Shown: positions 41,814-53,302, counted from the stretch's first letter. The stretch: DNA of 64,000 nt from Anthonomus grandis grandis (GCF_022605725.1 NC_065547.1:13185167-13249166); one strand, 5' to 3'. Notes: generated by a model not told the origin, from the sequence alone. Numbers and translations: made by a program.

Positions 41814-43200
41814 ACGCGACGCGACGGTGTATTATAGAGCGCTCCCTAGCCAGCCAGCCACAGCCTAGTGCCCAGGCGTTATTTTGACAGGGTGGTTTTG
41901 TTTGTTGATATTTTGACTTTTAACTTTTATTATTGACGTATTTTGCTTGTTGATTAATTACAATGGAGTAGGGATTTGTTCGTGGTCAGTCAGACAACTT
42001 ACCCATTATATAAACGTAAATATTTTAAAACTATAAATTCTATTCAAAAATAAATAAAAATAAACTTTTACTTTGACACCCTGTTTTTCAAAAACTAAGC
42101 ATTTTTGTTAGGAATATGAGTGGACCTGTAATCACGCACCTAAAACGAGCTGCTTGCCACCAAATCTGCAAAAATGTCATCTGGCAATTATTTTTCCTAC
42201 GAAATTTAAATGAAAACACTGAACATCCCACTTTGATGTAATATCCAAAAAGTATAGATTTTACCAAAAATTTTACTTAAAAAAAACCAAGAATCTCTTA
42301 ACATACACTCAAAAACAGGTAAGCGTGTCACCATAATGCGAGAAAAATTCGGCTAACTTCGTTAACATTGTAAATATAGGCTAATACCGGTCCAACCATT
42401 TTCCTTGCCTTAGGCGTTTTTCGACATAGAACATATGTACATATGAACTCATTAAAATACAATACAATATATATAGCAGGTATGTGAAGCAGACATTTTG
42501 AAAAACACAAACAACAGCAAAAACATGCATAATAATATTACCAAAGCAAAGCAGCGTGCGCGGACGACATGCTACCGTCGGCGTCGGTCGTCGCGTCCAC
42601 TAATTGGGCGCCTGTGACGTATCATCCCGGCCGCGCTGGTACAAGGAAAAAAGTAAACATGGCGTATTTATTCGAACTTTGAAAATTAATTGTGAAGTAA
42701 CTATAAATGCTAGAGAACTGAAATAAATTGCTAAATTTAAGTTGGAGTCTGCTCTTTTTTAATAAAAAATAATCGAATTGTCGTTTCGAAGCTCATTGTG
42801 ATAAGTGCGAGAGCCTAGAACTTTTCTGGATTTTCAAGCCATGTGTTATCGTAATATCCATACTGGGCGTAATATCCCAGTAAATATATCTGGAAAAACA
42901 TATTTTTGTTACGGCAGTGTAAAGTGTACATAACTTGGAACACAAAAAACATATGTTCCAAGTCAGATACCCCTGGGAATTTATCTAAAAAAAAAATTTC
43001 ACTACGCCACTGTCTACTTTATGGTTAGGCACGTTTTAGGTTACTTAGAAAACATATTTACACATGCATAACGACATATAGAACGTAATTATCATAAATA
43101 ATATTTCTTTCACAACAAGAGTTTTTCACGTGTTTTTATCACGTCAAGTATGCTCAAGGTCGTATTTGTGGAGGGGGAAATTGTTCCAAGTCATATCCCT
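41814..43200. other. 5' non-coding region of the pogo-like element
   Basis: No ORF of interest. A GC-rich island at about 42550-42640, with GTGACGTATCA, is unlike the AT-rich surroundings and could be the transposase promoter on the minus strand; this is inference. Another less AT-rich patch lies at 41814-41885. Confidence 0.45.
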
Positions 43201-43229
43201 ATTCCAAGTTGGGCGCATTTACAGTACAA

Positions 43230-44400
43230 CCCAATACAAAAAAAGTACATTGTATTGAAAAGACAGATACAGTATCTTAGATAGAAGAAAAACATATTTT
43301 TGGAACTTCTTATGCGGATATGATAAAAGTAAACAACAAGGAAGAAAAAGAAAATGGCTTCGGTTCTAATACCAATTAAAATCTAATTAAGCAATTAAAA
43401 TAAAAAATATTGATGTCTCCAATGATACCCTATTCACAATTTTTCATATTAATAGATAAAGATTATAATAGTTACAAACAATTAAAAAATGTCGGGAAAG
43501 GGAAAAGTGAACGACAAGTGAGAGTAATACATTAAGATCAATCGTGGGAGAATGCTGTTGATACTATTATTAGTAATATGCCAAACAATATACCAAATTG
43601 TAAAGTGTTGTTCATAACGAAACATTGGAAAATAGTGAATAAACGCTATTTTTGCAAACTAAATTCTTGCATGCTGATTTCAGATATTTTGCATAATAGA
43701 ATGTAGGAAACATTTCAAAAATGAATAATACTGTATTATTAAATTTGGTTGGCCTTAATCGTTAAAATTATGCATCTCACTTTTAATATTTATGTTTATT
43801 TTACTCTACATAGACTTCAGCTCCTTTACATATTAGGATATAGAATACAATTAAAAATGCAGTAAAATTTCATTTATATCGATGTTGTGATGACACTTGT
43901 TTTATCATAATTTTAAAAGCAAAACTTGGTAATGCACCTCACTGCCAACATTTAAAATACTTAGAATCTCTTATAAAATTTCATATACCAAGTACCCAAA
44001 ACAGATTTTGTTTAATAAAATATGTTATATAATTTAGAGAATAATGGCCATTTTGAGTTGCGTACATATTACTTTTTACAGCAAAGTAAGTCATTAAATA
44101 TTCACCACTTTACACCGTCCAAATGAAATTTTGTTCACTGAATAAATTCGAAATTTAAAATTATTTTTAAATTAAATAATACGTAATGCATATGTTCGTA
44201 CTAAAATTACCTAGTTAGGCCTTTTGCAATTTCACGTGAAATATTTATTAAAATTATATTAAAAAAAAGTTAATAGCCATTTATGTTATGCATTTTATTA
44301 CGCTACTATGGAAATAAATACTTTTATGTTTTACCTATCTATTATTGATTTATAATACCTTAGAAACGGAATTTGTTATGGTAGCAATAATACCTGCTCA
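43230..44400 (+). repeat. Decayed Jockey-like LINE ORF1 and interspersed repeat, copy 2
   Basis: 43240-43380 aligns with 49070-49200 (LINE ORF1 scraps such as FGTSYADMIKVN). 43440-43530 aligns with 48060-48150 and 49860-49950. 43760-44340 is a diverged copy of the interspersed repeat of 33930-34560. No intact ORF. The dual-recombinase element is inserted at its right end. Confidence 0.6.
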
Positions 44401-44406
44401 CACCTA

Positions 44407-44439
44407 GGGCATTATAATCGGGCATTATGATAATGCCCG
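44407..44439. repeat. Left terminal palindromic site
   Basis: GGGCATTAT at 44407-44415, followed by a perfect palindrome CGGGCATTAT-G-ATAATGCCCG at 44419-44439. The same 9-bp arm makes up the sites at 47847-47870 and 47915-47939. Confidence 0.85.
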
Positions 44440-44877
44440 AAAATTTTATTGCTTATCCAATTTTATTTCTCTCATAATAAAGAATAAACATCCGTTTAAT
44501 ACAAAAAATAATGTTTCTTTAAATAATAAAAATTAAACTTTATTTCCAAAATAAAAATTACAATTTTGAAATGTCCCGGAAAATGTAGCTGATCCCACTA
44601 TAGAATGGTCGGTGTTTTTTGTGATGGTAGAGGTGGCAGCACTAACGCTATTTTGTATAAAGTCGAAATTATACCCATTTGTAATGACGTCATTTTTGTT
44701 TATCTTTGTTTAGCATATTCCAAACAGCGGCGACAACAAACTTTTGAAAAAAATTGGTGTCTGATGATTTTTGATTCATCTTTGATATATTAGGTTATGT
44801 GAAATATCCGTCACTGTCAATCAAAAATATTGGTTTGTAAATTTTTCTTGCAAGTTATTTCGAAAAGTGTTAGATAA

Positions 44878-46224
44878 TGCCTAAAAAAAGATATAATAGG
44901 TATAATGAACAATCGCATCTGATGATTTTAAATTTTTAAATTGGCAACAATAAGAGAAAAGTTCAGGGAAGAAATTGAATATTTTGAGTTTTCCTTTGAC
45001 TCCTTAGGAAGATGGATCAATAGCATAGGCTTCAAGTGGAAAAAATCAAATAACAGAAAATATTTGATGGACTTGCCAAATATTGTTCATAAAAGAATCA
45101 ATTTTTTAAAGGAGAATATCAAAAATAGAAATGTAAGTCCGGAAGGTTTTACTCCAGTTTTCATTGATGAGGCGAGGATTTTTAGCAAGGGATCATTTCG
45201 TAGTAGCTGGCAAGATGACACCAAGTATACGGATTCAAGGAAAAACAGTGAAGGTAAAAATTATCTGGTTATCTTTATCTTTTTAGTTTTTTTTTTTGAA
45301 TAAAAATTATTGCCCTTGTAGGGCAATCTAAGGGCCCTCTAACTTCATCATTTCATATGTTTCATAGTTTCATATAATTTCTCTCTAAGACAATATGAGG
45401 GAATTTAACTTCATACACTACTCGTATGTGCATGGAACATTACTTATTAATTATATTAAATTTATGTTCTGGAAGAATGATTTCTAAAAGAAGAGAATTG
45501 AATTCTCTCTTATTTTTAAGGTCATCGTTATATCGTGGTCCACGCCGGAACCAAAGATGGCTTCATCAAGGATGCAAATTTAATATTCGAGTGGATTAAA
45601 GACGAGAGATTATCATGACAATATGAACAGGAAAAACTTCGAAAACTGGTTTGAAACTCGGCTGGTTTCAAATCTTCCCCCAAAGTCATTTATAATCATG
45701 GACAATGCAAGTTACCATTATGGTTTATTAGAAGAAATCCCGAGAAAATCTTGGACAAAGCAGAGACTGACCGAATGGTTGAAGAAAAAGAATATTGGCT
45801 TTCCAGAAAAAGCCATGAAAGATAAAATATGGAGTATAGCACGCAGAAACTGCCCTAGTGAAAAAAAGTACTTCCTTGAAGAATATGTTAAACCTTTAGG
45901 ACACAAAATTTTTCGACTGCCACCATATCATTGCCAGTTTAATGCAATTGAAATGGTATGGTCGGAATGTAAACGAAAATATGATCAATATATTTCCAAT
46001 TTTAAGGGGTCACCTTCAGAAGTTCTGACTACATGGGAAGGGTAATAAACGAAATTTTTATAGATCATTGGCAAAAATATGTTTTTCATACAGAAAAGGT
46101 AATTGAAAAGGCTTGGGAGGCAATACAAGTGTGTGATGCCTATGACATTCTGCCACTTGTGATTACGACTGACAATATCTCTGATTTCAGTTCTGACTCT
46201 GACAATACTGACGAGATTGATTAA
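44878..46224 (+). pseudogene. IS630/Tc1-type DDE transposase, decayed, with intron
   Basis: From ATG 44878 (MPKKRYNRYNEQ, stop at about 44938) the gene continues REKFREEIEYFEFS, SIGFKWKKSNNRKYLMDLP (45028-45082), then FTPVFIDEARIFSKGSFR (about 45148-45200) with the first catalytic Asp. The intron 45254-45520 is supported by GAAG/GTAAAA and TTTTTAAG/GTC with phase kept. Exon 2 reads HRYIVVHAGTKDGFI; a frame slip near 45600 leads to YHDNMNRKNFENWFE, IIMDNASYH (about 45697, second Asp) and LPPYHCQFNAIEMVWSECK (about 45919-45975, Glu). A 1-base slip near 46040 precedes an acidic tail ending DNTDEID. The N-terminal helix-turn-helix is missing. Confidence 0.75.
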
Positions 46225-46529
46225 ACTTTTTTTGTTCTAGCAAATTTTATTTTATGATCGTCGTTTAAGTATTCAATCATATCGTTGCAATTTCATTAAC
46301 TTGGTAATGCAATATGGCGTGTTTTTTTGAGTTTGTATGTTTTATTTTTTGAAATGGTATTTTCATTTCAATGTGTTAATATATTCCTTCAAGCAGCATT
46401 TTTTTCATAAACAAGTAAATTAAAGTGTCAGTATTAAAATTTTTCCCAGTGAGTTAAAATAATTTTATACCATTATTCACAATTTTTGTAAGCTCGGTTT
46501 TGTTACGTCTACTGCTCGTGCCGAATTCT

Positions 46530-46730
46530 ACTTTTCAAATATGTTGTAGATTTGGTTTTTGCGGTCTTTTGCTTGGAAAATATATGAGCAGCGTAATCCT
46601 GATCTGATTTTATCCCATTCTTCTTTATATTTGCGACCGTTGTTGTGCTCAATTTTGTTGCATCTGCGGCTCGCTCTATCACATTCTCAATTTAAAGTGC
46701 AATTCCGTTTCGAACTTGTTGTTTATGTCC
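46530..46730 (-). pseudogene. Possible helix-turn-helix segment, inverted relative to the DDE gene
   Basis: In the frame that continues past the recombinase stop, the minus strand reads ENVIERAADATKLSTTTVANIKKNG (about 46695-46620), which resembles the N-terminal helix-turn-helix that IS630-type transposases of this kind carry and that the plus-strand gene lacks. One stop lies just upstream. It may be a displaced, inverted exon or part of another copy. Weak evidence. Confidence 0.3.
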
Positions 46731-46763
46731 CATTATCGACGTATATGCCGTTAAGAAGTATAA

Positions 46764-47647
46764 TTATATCCCAAACGAAGCACCTGCCTCAACAAGTAAA
46801 GTTGACGATGTGCGACGCAAACAGTGGCCGGTATAAGCTTCTGCATTATCCAGTTTTAAAAATTTTGCGATCAATGTTGGGACGCTTCCTATGGTATTTT
46901 TTCCAACAGGTTGTACTGTACAGCGACTCTTTCTATCGGTAAGAAAGAATCTTCGCTCCTTTATTCCAGCTGGTCTTAATACTGCGTACTTTTTTATTAA
47001 ATTTAAAGCGCCTAAATCTTCTTCAATTATAGTAAAACTTTTTGAAGTTGAAGTTTTAGTTTTTGGTACCTTTATAACCAAGACCGTTCCTCTATCTTCA
47101 ATATCATCAATGGTCATTTTGACCAACTCATCTCGTCTTAAACCTCCAAAAACACCCATTACCAATATGACTTTGTGTACCAAGTAGATATCATCAGGAG
47201 CCTTTTTAATAAATTGTATTATTTGTTCTTCCAAAACTTCACACTTCTTCGGGACATATTCTTTCGACTTAATTTTTAAAAAAGATATGAGACGATCGTA
47301 TTGCGAGATGTCTATATTTTTATAGACCATTAACGTAGACCTTAGGGTACAATACTTGGTCCAGAGAGAGTTCGGACTGTATTTTTCCGACTAAAAATAT
47401 TAAAATTTGTTAAACATATGTACCTATTAAAATAAAATCATTAACTTACCAGTTCCTGAAAATATGCCATTAGAGCGGTTTCGGGTATTTGAACAATTGC
47501 GTTGGCATCTTTCCAAATACCAAATATGCTATACTCCCGATCATTCTGTGGCCTTGATTTAACTGGCAAAAGATTTTCGGTCGCTTTTATGGCCTTTTCT
47601 CTTATATTTTGTGAAATTTCTTCCATTTTAAGCAAATATTTAAACAA
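46764..47647 (-). pseudogene. Tyrosine recombinase (Crypton/XerC-like), C-terminus lost
   Basis: Exon 1 (47647-47450) begins MFKYLLKMEEISQNIRE and ends AYFQEL. A 59-base intron (GTAAGT...TTTTTAG, 47449-47391) leads in phase to SEKYSPNSLWTKYCTLRSTL and a core-binding domain. The catalytic part shows GVFGGLRRDELVKMTIDD (about 47165-47110) with the first Arg, then FFLTDRKS and YTGHCLRRTSSTLLVEAG (about 46835-46780), the H-x-x-R box. The expected RHGGW and the Tyr nucleophile are not in frame: the ORF stops at 46764, and a shifted frame gives RH followed by stops. A topoisomerase-like strand exchange enzyme by family. Probably inactive in this copy. Confidence 0.75.
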
Positions 47648-47846
47648 AAAATGCCAACTGACTAACTGACGGAAACATCAAAGTCAAACTTAAATAATCA
47701 CTGCAAGTCACTTGATAAATTTCTGTAGGTAGTTATGTACGTATACCTACCTGTACAGGTAGACCCTATTTTTTAATTAATATTAAAATTATTTTTGTTC
47801 ATAAAAATCAATTTTTAGGTAAAACATAAAGCATTGTATGCACCAC

Positions 47847-47870
47847 GGGCATTGTTAGACTCTAATGCCC
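47847..47870. repeat. Palindromic site, arms GGGCATTGT / CTAATGCCC
   Basis: Two inverted 8-9-bp arms around a 6-8-bp spacer (TAGACT), the size and shape of a tyrosine-recombinase crossover site. It lies 200 bp upstream of the recombinase start. Confidence 0.7.
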
Positions 47871-47914
47871 AACAGGCGGAAACCTACACCCGAGGGCTAC
47901 TATTTTCACCTTTC

Positions 47915-47939
47915 GGGCATTATCGTCCTTACAATGCCC
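47915..47939. repeat. Right terminal palindromic site, arms GGGCATTAT / ACAATGCCC
   Basis: Nine-bp inverted arms around a 7-bp spacer (CGTCCTT). It forms the right tip of the dual-recombinase element. Confidence 0.75.
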
Positions 47940-48039
47940 TTGATACATAAATAGCTATACTACTACAATGGAAATCCCCACCTTCTGTAAACCAGCGTCA
48001 AACAAGAATTAAAATATATCACATTGATGGACTTAATAA

Positions 48040-49360
48040 TACTCTAATAACCTGATTATCAAAATTTTTCGTATTAGTAGACAAAGATTGTACTAGTTAC
48101 AAACGATTTATAAATATTGGAAAAGGAAAAAGTGAGCGACAAATGAGCAAAACTATGTATAGATCATCATAACCAAGTATAAATCATCATGTCTTTTTGC
48201 AAGACAAAAAACTAAAAATATGTCTACCATAGGTATTTAAATTATGCTTATTACTTTTATTATTTTGATTTTACTTTCATTTAAAAGTGTTCATGCTCAT
48301 TCATAACCATTAAAATCATGCATCTCGCGTTTATTATTTACTTTTATTTTAGCTACTCTTTATAGCTATAGACTTTTAGACTTTAGCTACTTTAGCAAAA
48401 ATATGTTTATTCAAATATTTTATGTAAATTAGAAAATAATAGCCATATAAGTTATGCACATAATAGATTTGGCAGTAAATTAAGTTATCAAATATTCGTC
48501 ACTTTATACCATTCAAATTAAATTTTGGTCGTTAAATAAATTCCAATACTGAATTTAATGTTGTATTAAATAATATACATTGAAACGATTTTACTGAAAT
48601 GATGTATGTAGGCGTGCATCAATTTTACGTAAAAATTTTGTTAAAACATTGTTTAAAGAAAATATGTTAAAAGCCATTTATATTATGTATTTTGTTATGC
48701 TATAACATAATTTACAAGATGAAATGGAGTCTCTTGGGTAAGGTTAACTTATGTGGAAAAACTGTAATCAAATTACTAAAAGAATACCGAAAAATAGTAA
48801 TTTTCATATAAAGGAAAATCCTATCGAATTTGCTAATATTATAATTATATTTATCATATACTATCAAGTATAACAGAATTGCGGAAAACTTAAAGAAGGC
48901 ATTATTCTAGAGATCTTCCATAATCTAGACATAATAAAGAATATTATAAATGACTTAGAATTACCCCAAAGTAAACAAATATCTTTAAGAGGAGCATATA
49001 ATAAATTACATAAACTGATAACTTGACTTCTTTTTTACTACAGCTCTTTAGAAAATAACTATTTTATATTAAAAAGTCAGGTACAGAAGGATAGCATAAA
49101 GCAGAAGGAAAAACGTAGATATTTCTAAACTTCTTATTCAGATATATTAAAAATAAAGGAGAAGGAAGAAAAGGCAAATGACTTATATTCTAATACCAAA
49201 GAAAGTGTGTGAAATTGATGTTTTCAAGATGCCTAAAAAAAATTGAAAGTGAATTGAAAAACAAGAATATTGAAAAGGTTTCATACATATACAGAAAACA
49301 AAATGGGACTATTATAGTTGGAAGTTTTGATAAGACACAAAATTAAGCAAAAACAATTTT
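48040..49360 (+). repeat. Decayed LINE ORF1 and interspersed repeat, copy 3
   Basis: 48240-48900 is a close match to 33930-34790. 48060-48150 matches 43440-43530. 48893-49025 contains KEGIILEIFHNLDI and a KLHKLIT end as at 35040-35175. 49070-49200 matches the right flank of the pogo-like element. All are pieces of one old Jockey-like LINE family. Confidence 0.65.
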
Positions 49361-49369
49361 TTAAGTAAA

Positions 49370-50690
49370 CCAAAATACAAAAATCAAACATTCAGGTGAA
49401 ACAACAATGTTCACAATAACTAGCATAAAAAAGGGTTTTTCGAATGAAGAGTTCTGGGAAAAATTGCTAAATTTAAACAGCAAAATGTCTGAAGAACTAG
49501 GTTTGATGTAAGAGGGAAAAATTTAAAGTAGTAACACAAAAATATTGCGATAACCAGACTGGATTCTTTGGCTGGAAGCACCAGCTGAGATAACAAAGTG
49601 GTTTCGAAAGAGAGGTAACATTTTTTAAATTTAGTTTGAATTCATATTCAATGATACTTCAACCTGTCAATTTATTTTAAGTGCTGTGGCTACGATCACG
49701 TAGCTAAATATTATTCTTTAAAAAAATGTCGCTATAAATGTACAGAAGGTCAGACTAGCAGACCATTCCAAAACTTAAGTGTCCAAGGAGTCTAAGGAGT
49801 AAGTCATGTCCCGTTTACTTAAGAAAACTTTCCAGATTCAAAATAATTATTAATTGTCACATTATTTTTAATAAAAGACAAAGTTTGTACTAGTTACCAC
49901 TGATTAAAAAAGTGTTGAGAAAAAGAAAAGTGATCGTCAAACAAGTATAATGATCTAAAATGTACAATCGTTGCTTAATGTTTTGTACACAAAAAACATT
50001 GAAAACCCTAAAAATTGTTGTATTAGATAACTTCAACTGAGATACATGTTTCTGCCATAAAATGAAAAAACATGGATGTAGTGTTTTTTATGTACATGAA
50101 AGCAGAGACTATAAACCTAGAAATAAGGTAGGTATATAAACTATCAATTTTAAATAATATTGAATATGCTGCTGTAGAACCGAAGATAAATGACAATGTT
50201 TTAATTATTATTGCTATACATACATTACCCAGGAAACATGGACATCTTCGTAAAAACTCTTAGGTAATATTATTGAGGCAAAAAAAATATTAATAACTGT
50301 TGATTTTGGTATTGAATTTTTAAAAGGTATTTAGGACAGAGGTGACTTATTGTCTTTTTTAACTTCTTTTGATATAGAATAGACAATTCTTTCAAATACT
50401 AAAATATTTTAGTTTAAGAGGCATTTATTTGCGATCATACTGCTCAGAAAATAACTATAAATAAAAAGCGAATGATTAAGAATAAATTTACTTTTACATA
50501 TAAAAGAATATTTGCACCTGAAAAAAAGTCTAAAATAACAAGACTGGTCAAAGGCGTATAAGATTAAAAAACTTGAGATTTAGGAACAGTATCCAAATTT
50601 TATGAATATGTTTTTGAGATTATTTAATTATTTCTTTCTGGTAAAACTGCTACCGACTCAAAAAAAAGCCATAAAAAGATAATGAGCAAG
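49370..50690 (+). pseudogene. Jockey-like LINE: ORF1 knuckle region and endonuclease, decayed
   Basis: 49400-49800: DWILWLEAPAEITKWFRKRG and later a Cys-rich part (CYGYDHVAKYYSL, CRYKCTEG; about 49682-49750) are the end of ORF1 with zinc knuckles. 49990-50340: KKHGCSVFYVHESRDYKPRNK (about 50065-50125) and after breaks TYITQETWTSS and ILITVDFGIEFLK (about 50290-50330) are the start of the endonuclease, with VDFGIE for GDFNIE. Later scraps run on to about 50690. Many stops. Confidence 0.6.
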
Positions 50691-50879
50691 ATAAAGAATT
50701 CAAATGTAAATTGAACGCTTTATTACCATTAAGTCGTAATAATATTTACAAAAGCAATTACAGAAATGTAAAAAAATAATATCAAGGTTTGTTATGGGCG
50801 GCACGATGGGAGATGTATGATGAAATAATAGAAATGTAGTTTGGTAAATAAAGTTATTTATACAACTTTGAATATTTAA

Positions 50880-51560
50880 AATATTCAAGCACTTAAAATT
50901 GTTTTGGTTTTGACTTTTTGCAAGACGAAAAACTAAAAATATGGGCACTATAATCATTTAAGTTATGCGTATTACTTCCAATATTTTTAAATATTTACTG
51001 GTAATTAGTAGATTTTGTGTTCTTATAGTAGTAAAGTTAATCAATGCTTAGAAATATTGATTTACTGGCGAAATTCAAGATTTTTTTTTTATTATAATAA
51101 AAAAAATTTGCACTTGCTTGTTTTTCACCTTACTTACAACATTTAAAATCTCTTACAGAATTTTAAATAACAGACAGTAAAAACAAAATTTGTTTATTAA
51201 AATATTTTATATAATTAGAAAATAATAGCTATTTAAGCTATGCACAAAATAGTTTTTGCAGTCAATTGATTTATCAAAAATTCGCAACTAAATGAAATTT
51301 TATTGACTAAATAACTTCCAAAGTTTATATTATATAATACATGTTATATATGATCCTATTGAATTGATGTTGCATGTTGCAATTTTATTCTAAAAATTTT
51401 ACCAAAAGAATGTTAAAAAAATTAGTTAATAGCCATTTATGTTATGCATTTTATTATGCTATAATTTTTAAGTTAGAATAAAGTCTGAAAAATGACTGGA
51501 AAAATGCCTAAAAATAGTGATTTTCGTGTAAAAAGAAATCCCAGCAAATTTGCAAATAAA
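50880..51560 (+). repeat. Interspersed repeat, copy 4 (diverged)
   Basis: Shares TGACTTTTTGCAAGACGAAAAACTAAAAATATG with 48190-48220 and GCCATTTATGTTATGCATTTTATTATGCTATAA with the other copies. It sits between the endonuclease and reverse-transcriptase parts of the LINE relic. Confidence 0.6.
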
Positions 51561-51599
51561 TACAGGTATTCAGTCTACGTTTCTACCAGTAACTATGGA

Positions 51600-52300
51600 G
51601 GGATTCCAGTGAACTGTCAAAACAAATGAAAAATAAACTTGGTAATGATCTTGACGAAATCCCAGCATGTTTAATTAAGGCAATAATTCCAGAGATTTGT
51701 GTCATCTTATTTTTTGCAATAAATAATTCATTTATCCTTTTTATAAAAAAAAACGATTCAAGCTTACTTGAAAGTTACAAACCAATAAGTCTACTACCAA
51801 GTTTTTGGAAATTCTTTGAGTATTGAACTTATTTTAAAATATATAAAAAACAAAAATTTGGTGCTAGGCTTCTGCTTGAATCTGTCAAAGGCTTATGAGT
51901 CCATCGTTGAGGAGTTACTTATAAAAAAGATTGAACCTTATGGTGTAAGATGAAATGCCTTAAAGCTGTTTTATTCTTATGTGAATAACAAAAAACAAAC
52001 TATAAATATAGAGGAAAATGGAGGTACATATATGTTTAAGATATTACATATATAGCACGGGGTAGTATAATAGATACTATTTTATTAATAATTTTCGTGA
52101 ATGATCTTTTCTCCAAAACGGATGTTTCGCACAAATTTAACAGTAGAGATGGTAAACTTCAAAGAGATTGTAAGCAATGGAGAAGCTTTACTGAAAAATG
52201 CGAATAGTTAGTTTACAGAAAATAAACATATTCTGATTAATAAAGGAATAATGTTTCGATCAAAGTTATCAAGAGTACCGAAATCTATTAGCTAGTTGGT
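51600..52300 (+). pseudogene. Jockey-like LINE reverse transcriptase relic
   Basis: LDEIPACLIKAIIPEICVIL (about 51647-51705) and ESYKPISLLPSFWKFFEY (about 51770-51825) are the first two reverse-transcriptase blocks. After breaks come GFCLNLSKAYESIVEELLIKK (about 51868-51930) and LKLFYSYVNNKKQTI (about 51960-52005). The YADD box is not seen. It lies downstream of, and in the same orientation as, the endonuclease relic at 49990-50340. Confidence 0.7.
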
Positions 52301-53300
52301 TCCTAATAGAGAAGTAAATATGGTTAAAAACACCAAATTCCTATTTCATTTGTGTTGTGATTTTATCTTATGTATATATACTATAAAACAATAAAAAAAT
52401 TTAAAAAAATGAATTTTAATTGCCGTAAAGATTTAAAAACAACCCCACAAATAATCTTTTCCTATTAAAATTTTACGGCCTTTATGCATCGCACTAACAG
52501 ATCCACCATAAAACCATTGTGCGCTAGGGGAATTTTGGCATCTACATTCAGCCAGTTATCATAACGGGAAATTCGCACCCACCCTCGTTACAATTTTATT
52601 GGGATGTGCATTCTTTTTTTTTGTGGTTTTGCGTGTACGAGTCGGCATAATTCGCGGTCTTAAATACAATAAAACAATAAAAGCGGGAGCCCAATTTCGC
52701 GACAATGGCCGGTATAATCTTGACAAATGTCCGGTATTAATGGAGTTTCCAGAATGGCCCCGCGTCGGATAAACGTGTTTTGTCGGGGGGTTGGACCGAG
52801 TTTATGACAAATCTGGACCGGTACAAAGGCGAGAGAGATTACGGCTATGTTTAGTGCTGTTTTATATTTAAGTAGTCTTGATTTATACTTGATGCTTAAG
52901 AGAAATGGGAAAATGAGATTTTTTTAAGGGATTTAACAACTTGATTTTTAATAGGGGGTCAGAAAGGGCGGGAAGACTTTTTTCCACAAATAAAAATTCC
53001 AATCTTTCAATGAAGAGTAGTGCCTTTCGATGAGTATACTTATCACCATCAGACTAAGATGTTTTTTTTTTCTTCAGATAAATTCAAGTGACTCTCAAAC
53101 CTATTTAACTGCTAAAAGTTTAAAGTTATTTTTAAAAGTTTTTTCTTTGGTAAAGTACTATTGTTATTACGTAATCGGGAGGAGTAACTTATCGGGATAC
53201 GTAGCTTAATGTAATCACCATAATGAATAATGCTGCAAACAATATATTAATATCGCATGGGTATATGTTCTGCTGAAAAATTGCCTACCATTCGTAAATA
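52300..53300. other. Non-coding; less AT-rich patch
   Basis: 52490-52850 is less AT-rich than its surroundings (for example GGCCCCGCGTCGGATAAACG) but has no ORF or known motif that I can identify. The rest is AT-rich with nothing to report. Confidence 0.5.
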
Positions 53301-53302
53301 TA

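Larger units (their letters stand above)
35190..43224 (-). mobile_element. 8-kb pogo-like DNA transposon with a nested Transib
   Basis: TIRs: left CCGTAAATGTGCCCAACTTGG (35190-35210), right reverse complement CTGTAAATGCGCCCAACTTGG (43224-43204), each flanked by TA (35188-35189 and 43225-43226), the Tc1/mariner/pogo signature. Sub-terminal copies of GTTCCAAGTCAGRTACC lie at about 35370 and 42955. The transposase is on the minus strand (35650-38430). A 3.2-kb Transib sits between it and the right TIR; without that, the element is about 4.8 kb. The flanks are decayed LINE sequence that lines up with 49010-49200. Confidence 0.85.
44407..47939. mobile_element. 3.5-kb element with a DDE transposase and a tyrosine recombinase
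   Basis: The left border reads GGGCATTATAATCGGGCATTATGATAATGCCCG (44407-44439) and the right border GGGCATTATCGTCCTTACAATGCCC (47915-47939). The two ends are inverted relative to each other: GGGCATTRTAA at the tips and ATAATGCCCGAAA at both inner edges. Inside are an IS630/Tc1-type DDE gene on the plus strand (44878-46224) and a tyrosine recombinase gene on the minus strand (47647-46764), convergent, both with short introns. Flanks on both sides are decayed LINE sequence. No clear target duplication is seen (TA at the left only), so the exact ends are uncertain. Confidence 0.6.

Noticed and set aside
46559..46942. 127-aa plus-strand ORF
   Set aside because: Opposite strand of the tyrosine recombinase C-terminus, which has the H-x-x-R motif; the plus frame looks random.
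52560..52850. Less AT-rich patch as a host exon or conserved element
   Set aside because: No open frame or splice-bounded coding segment could be supported on either strand.
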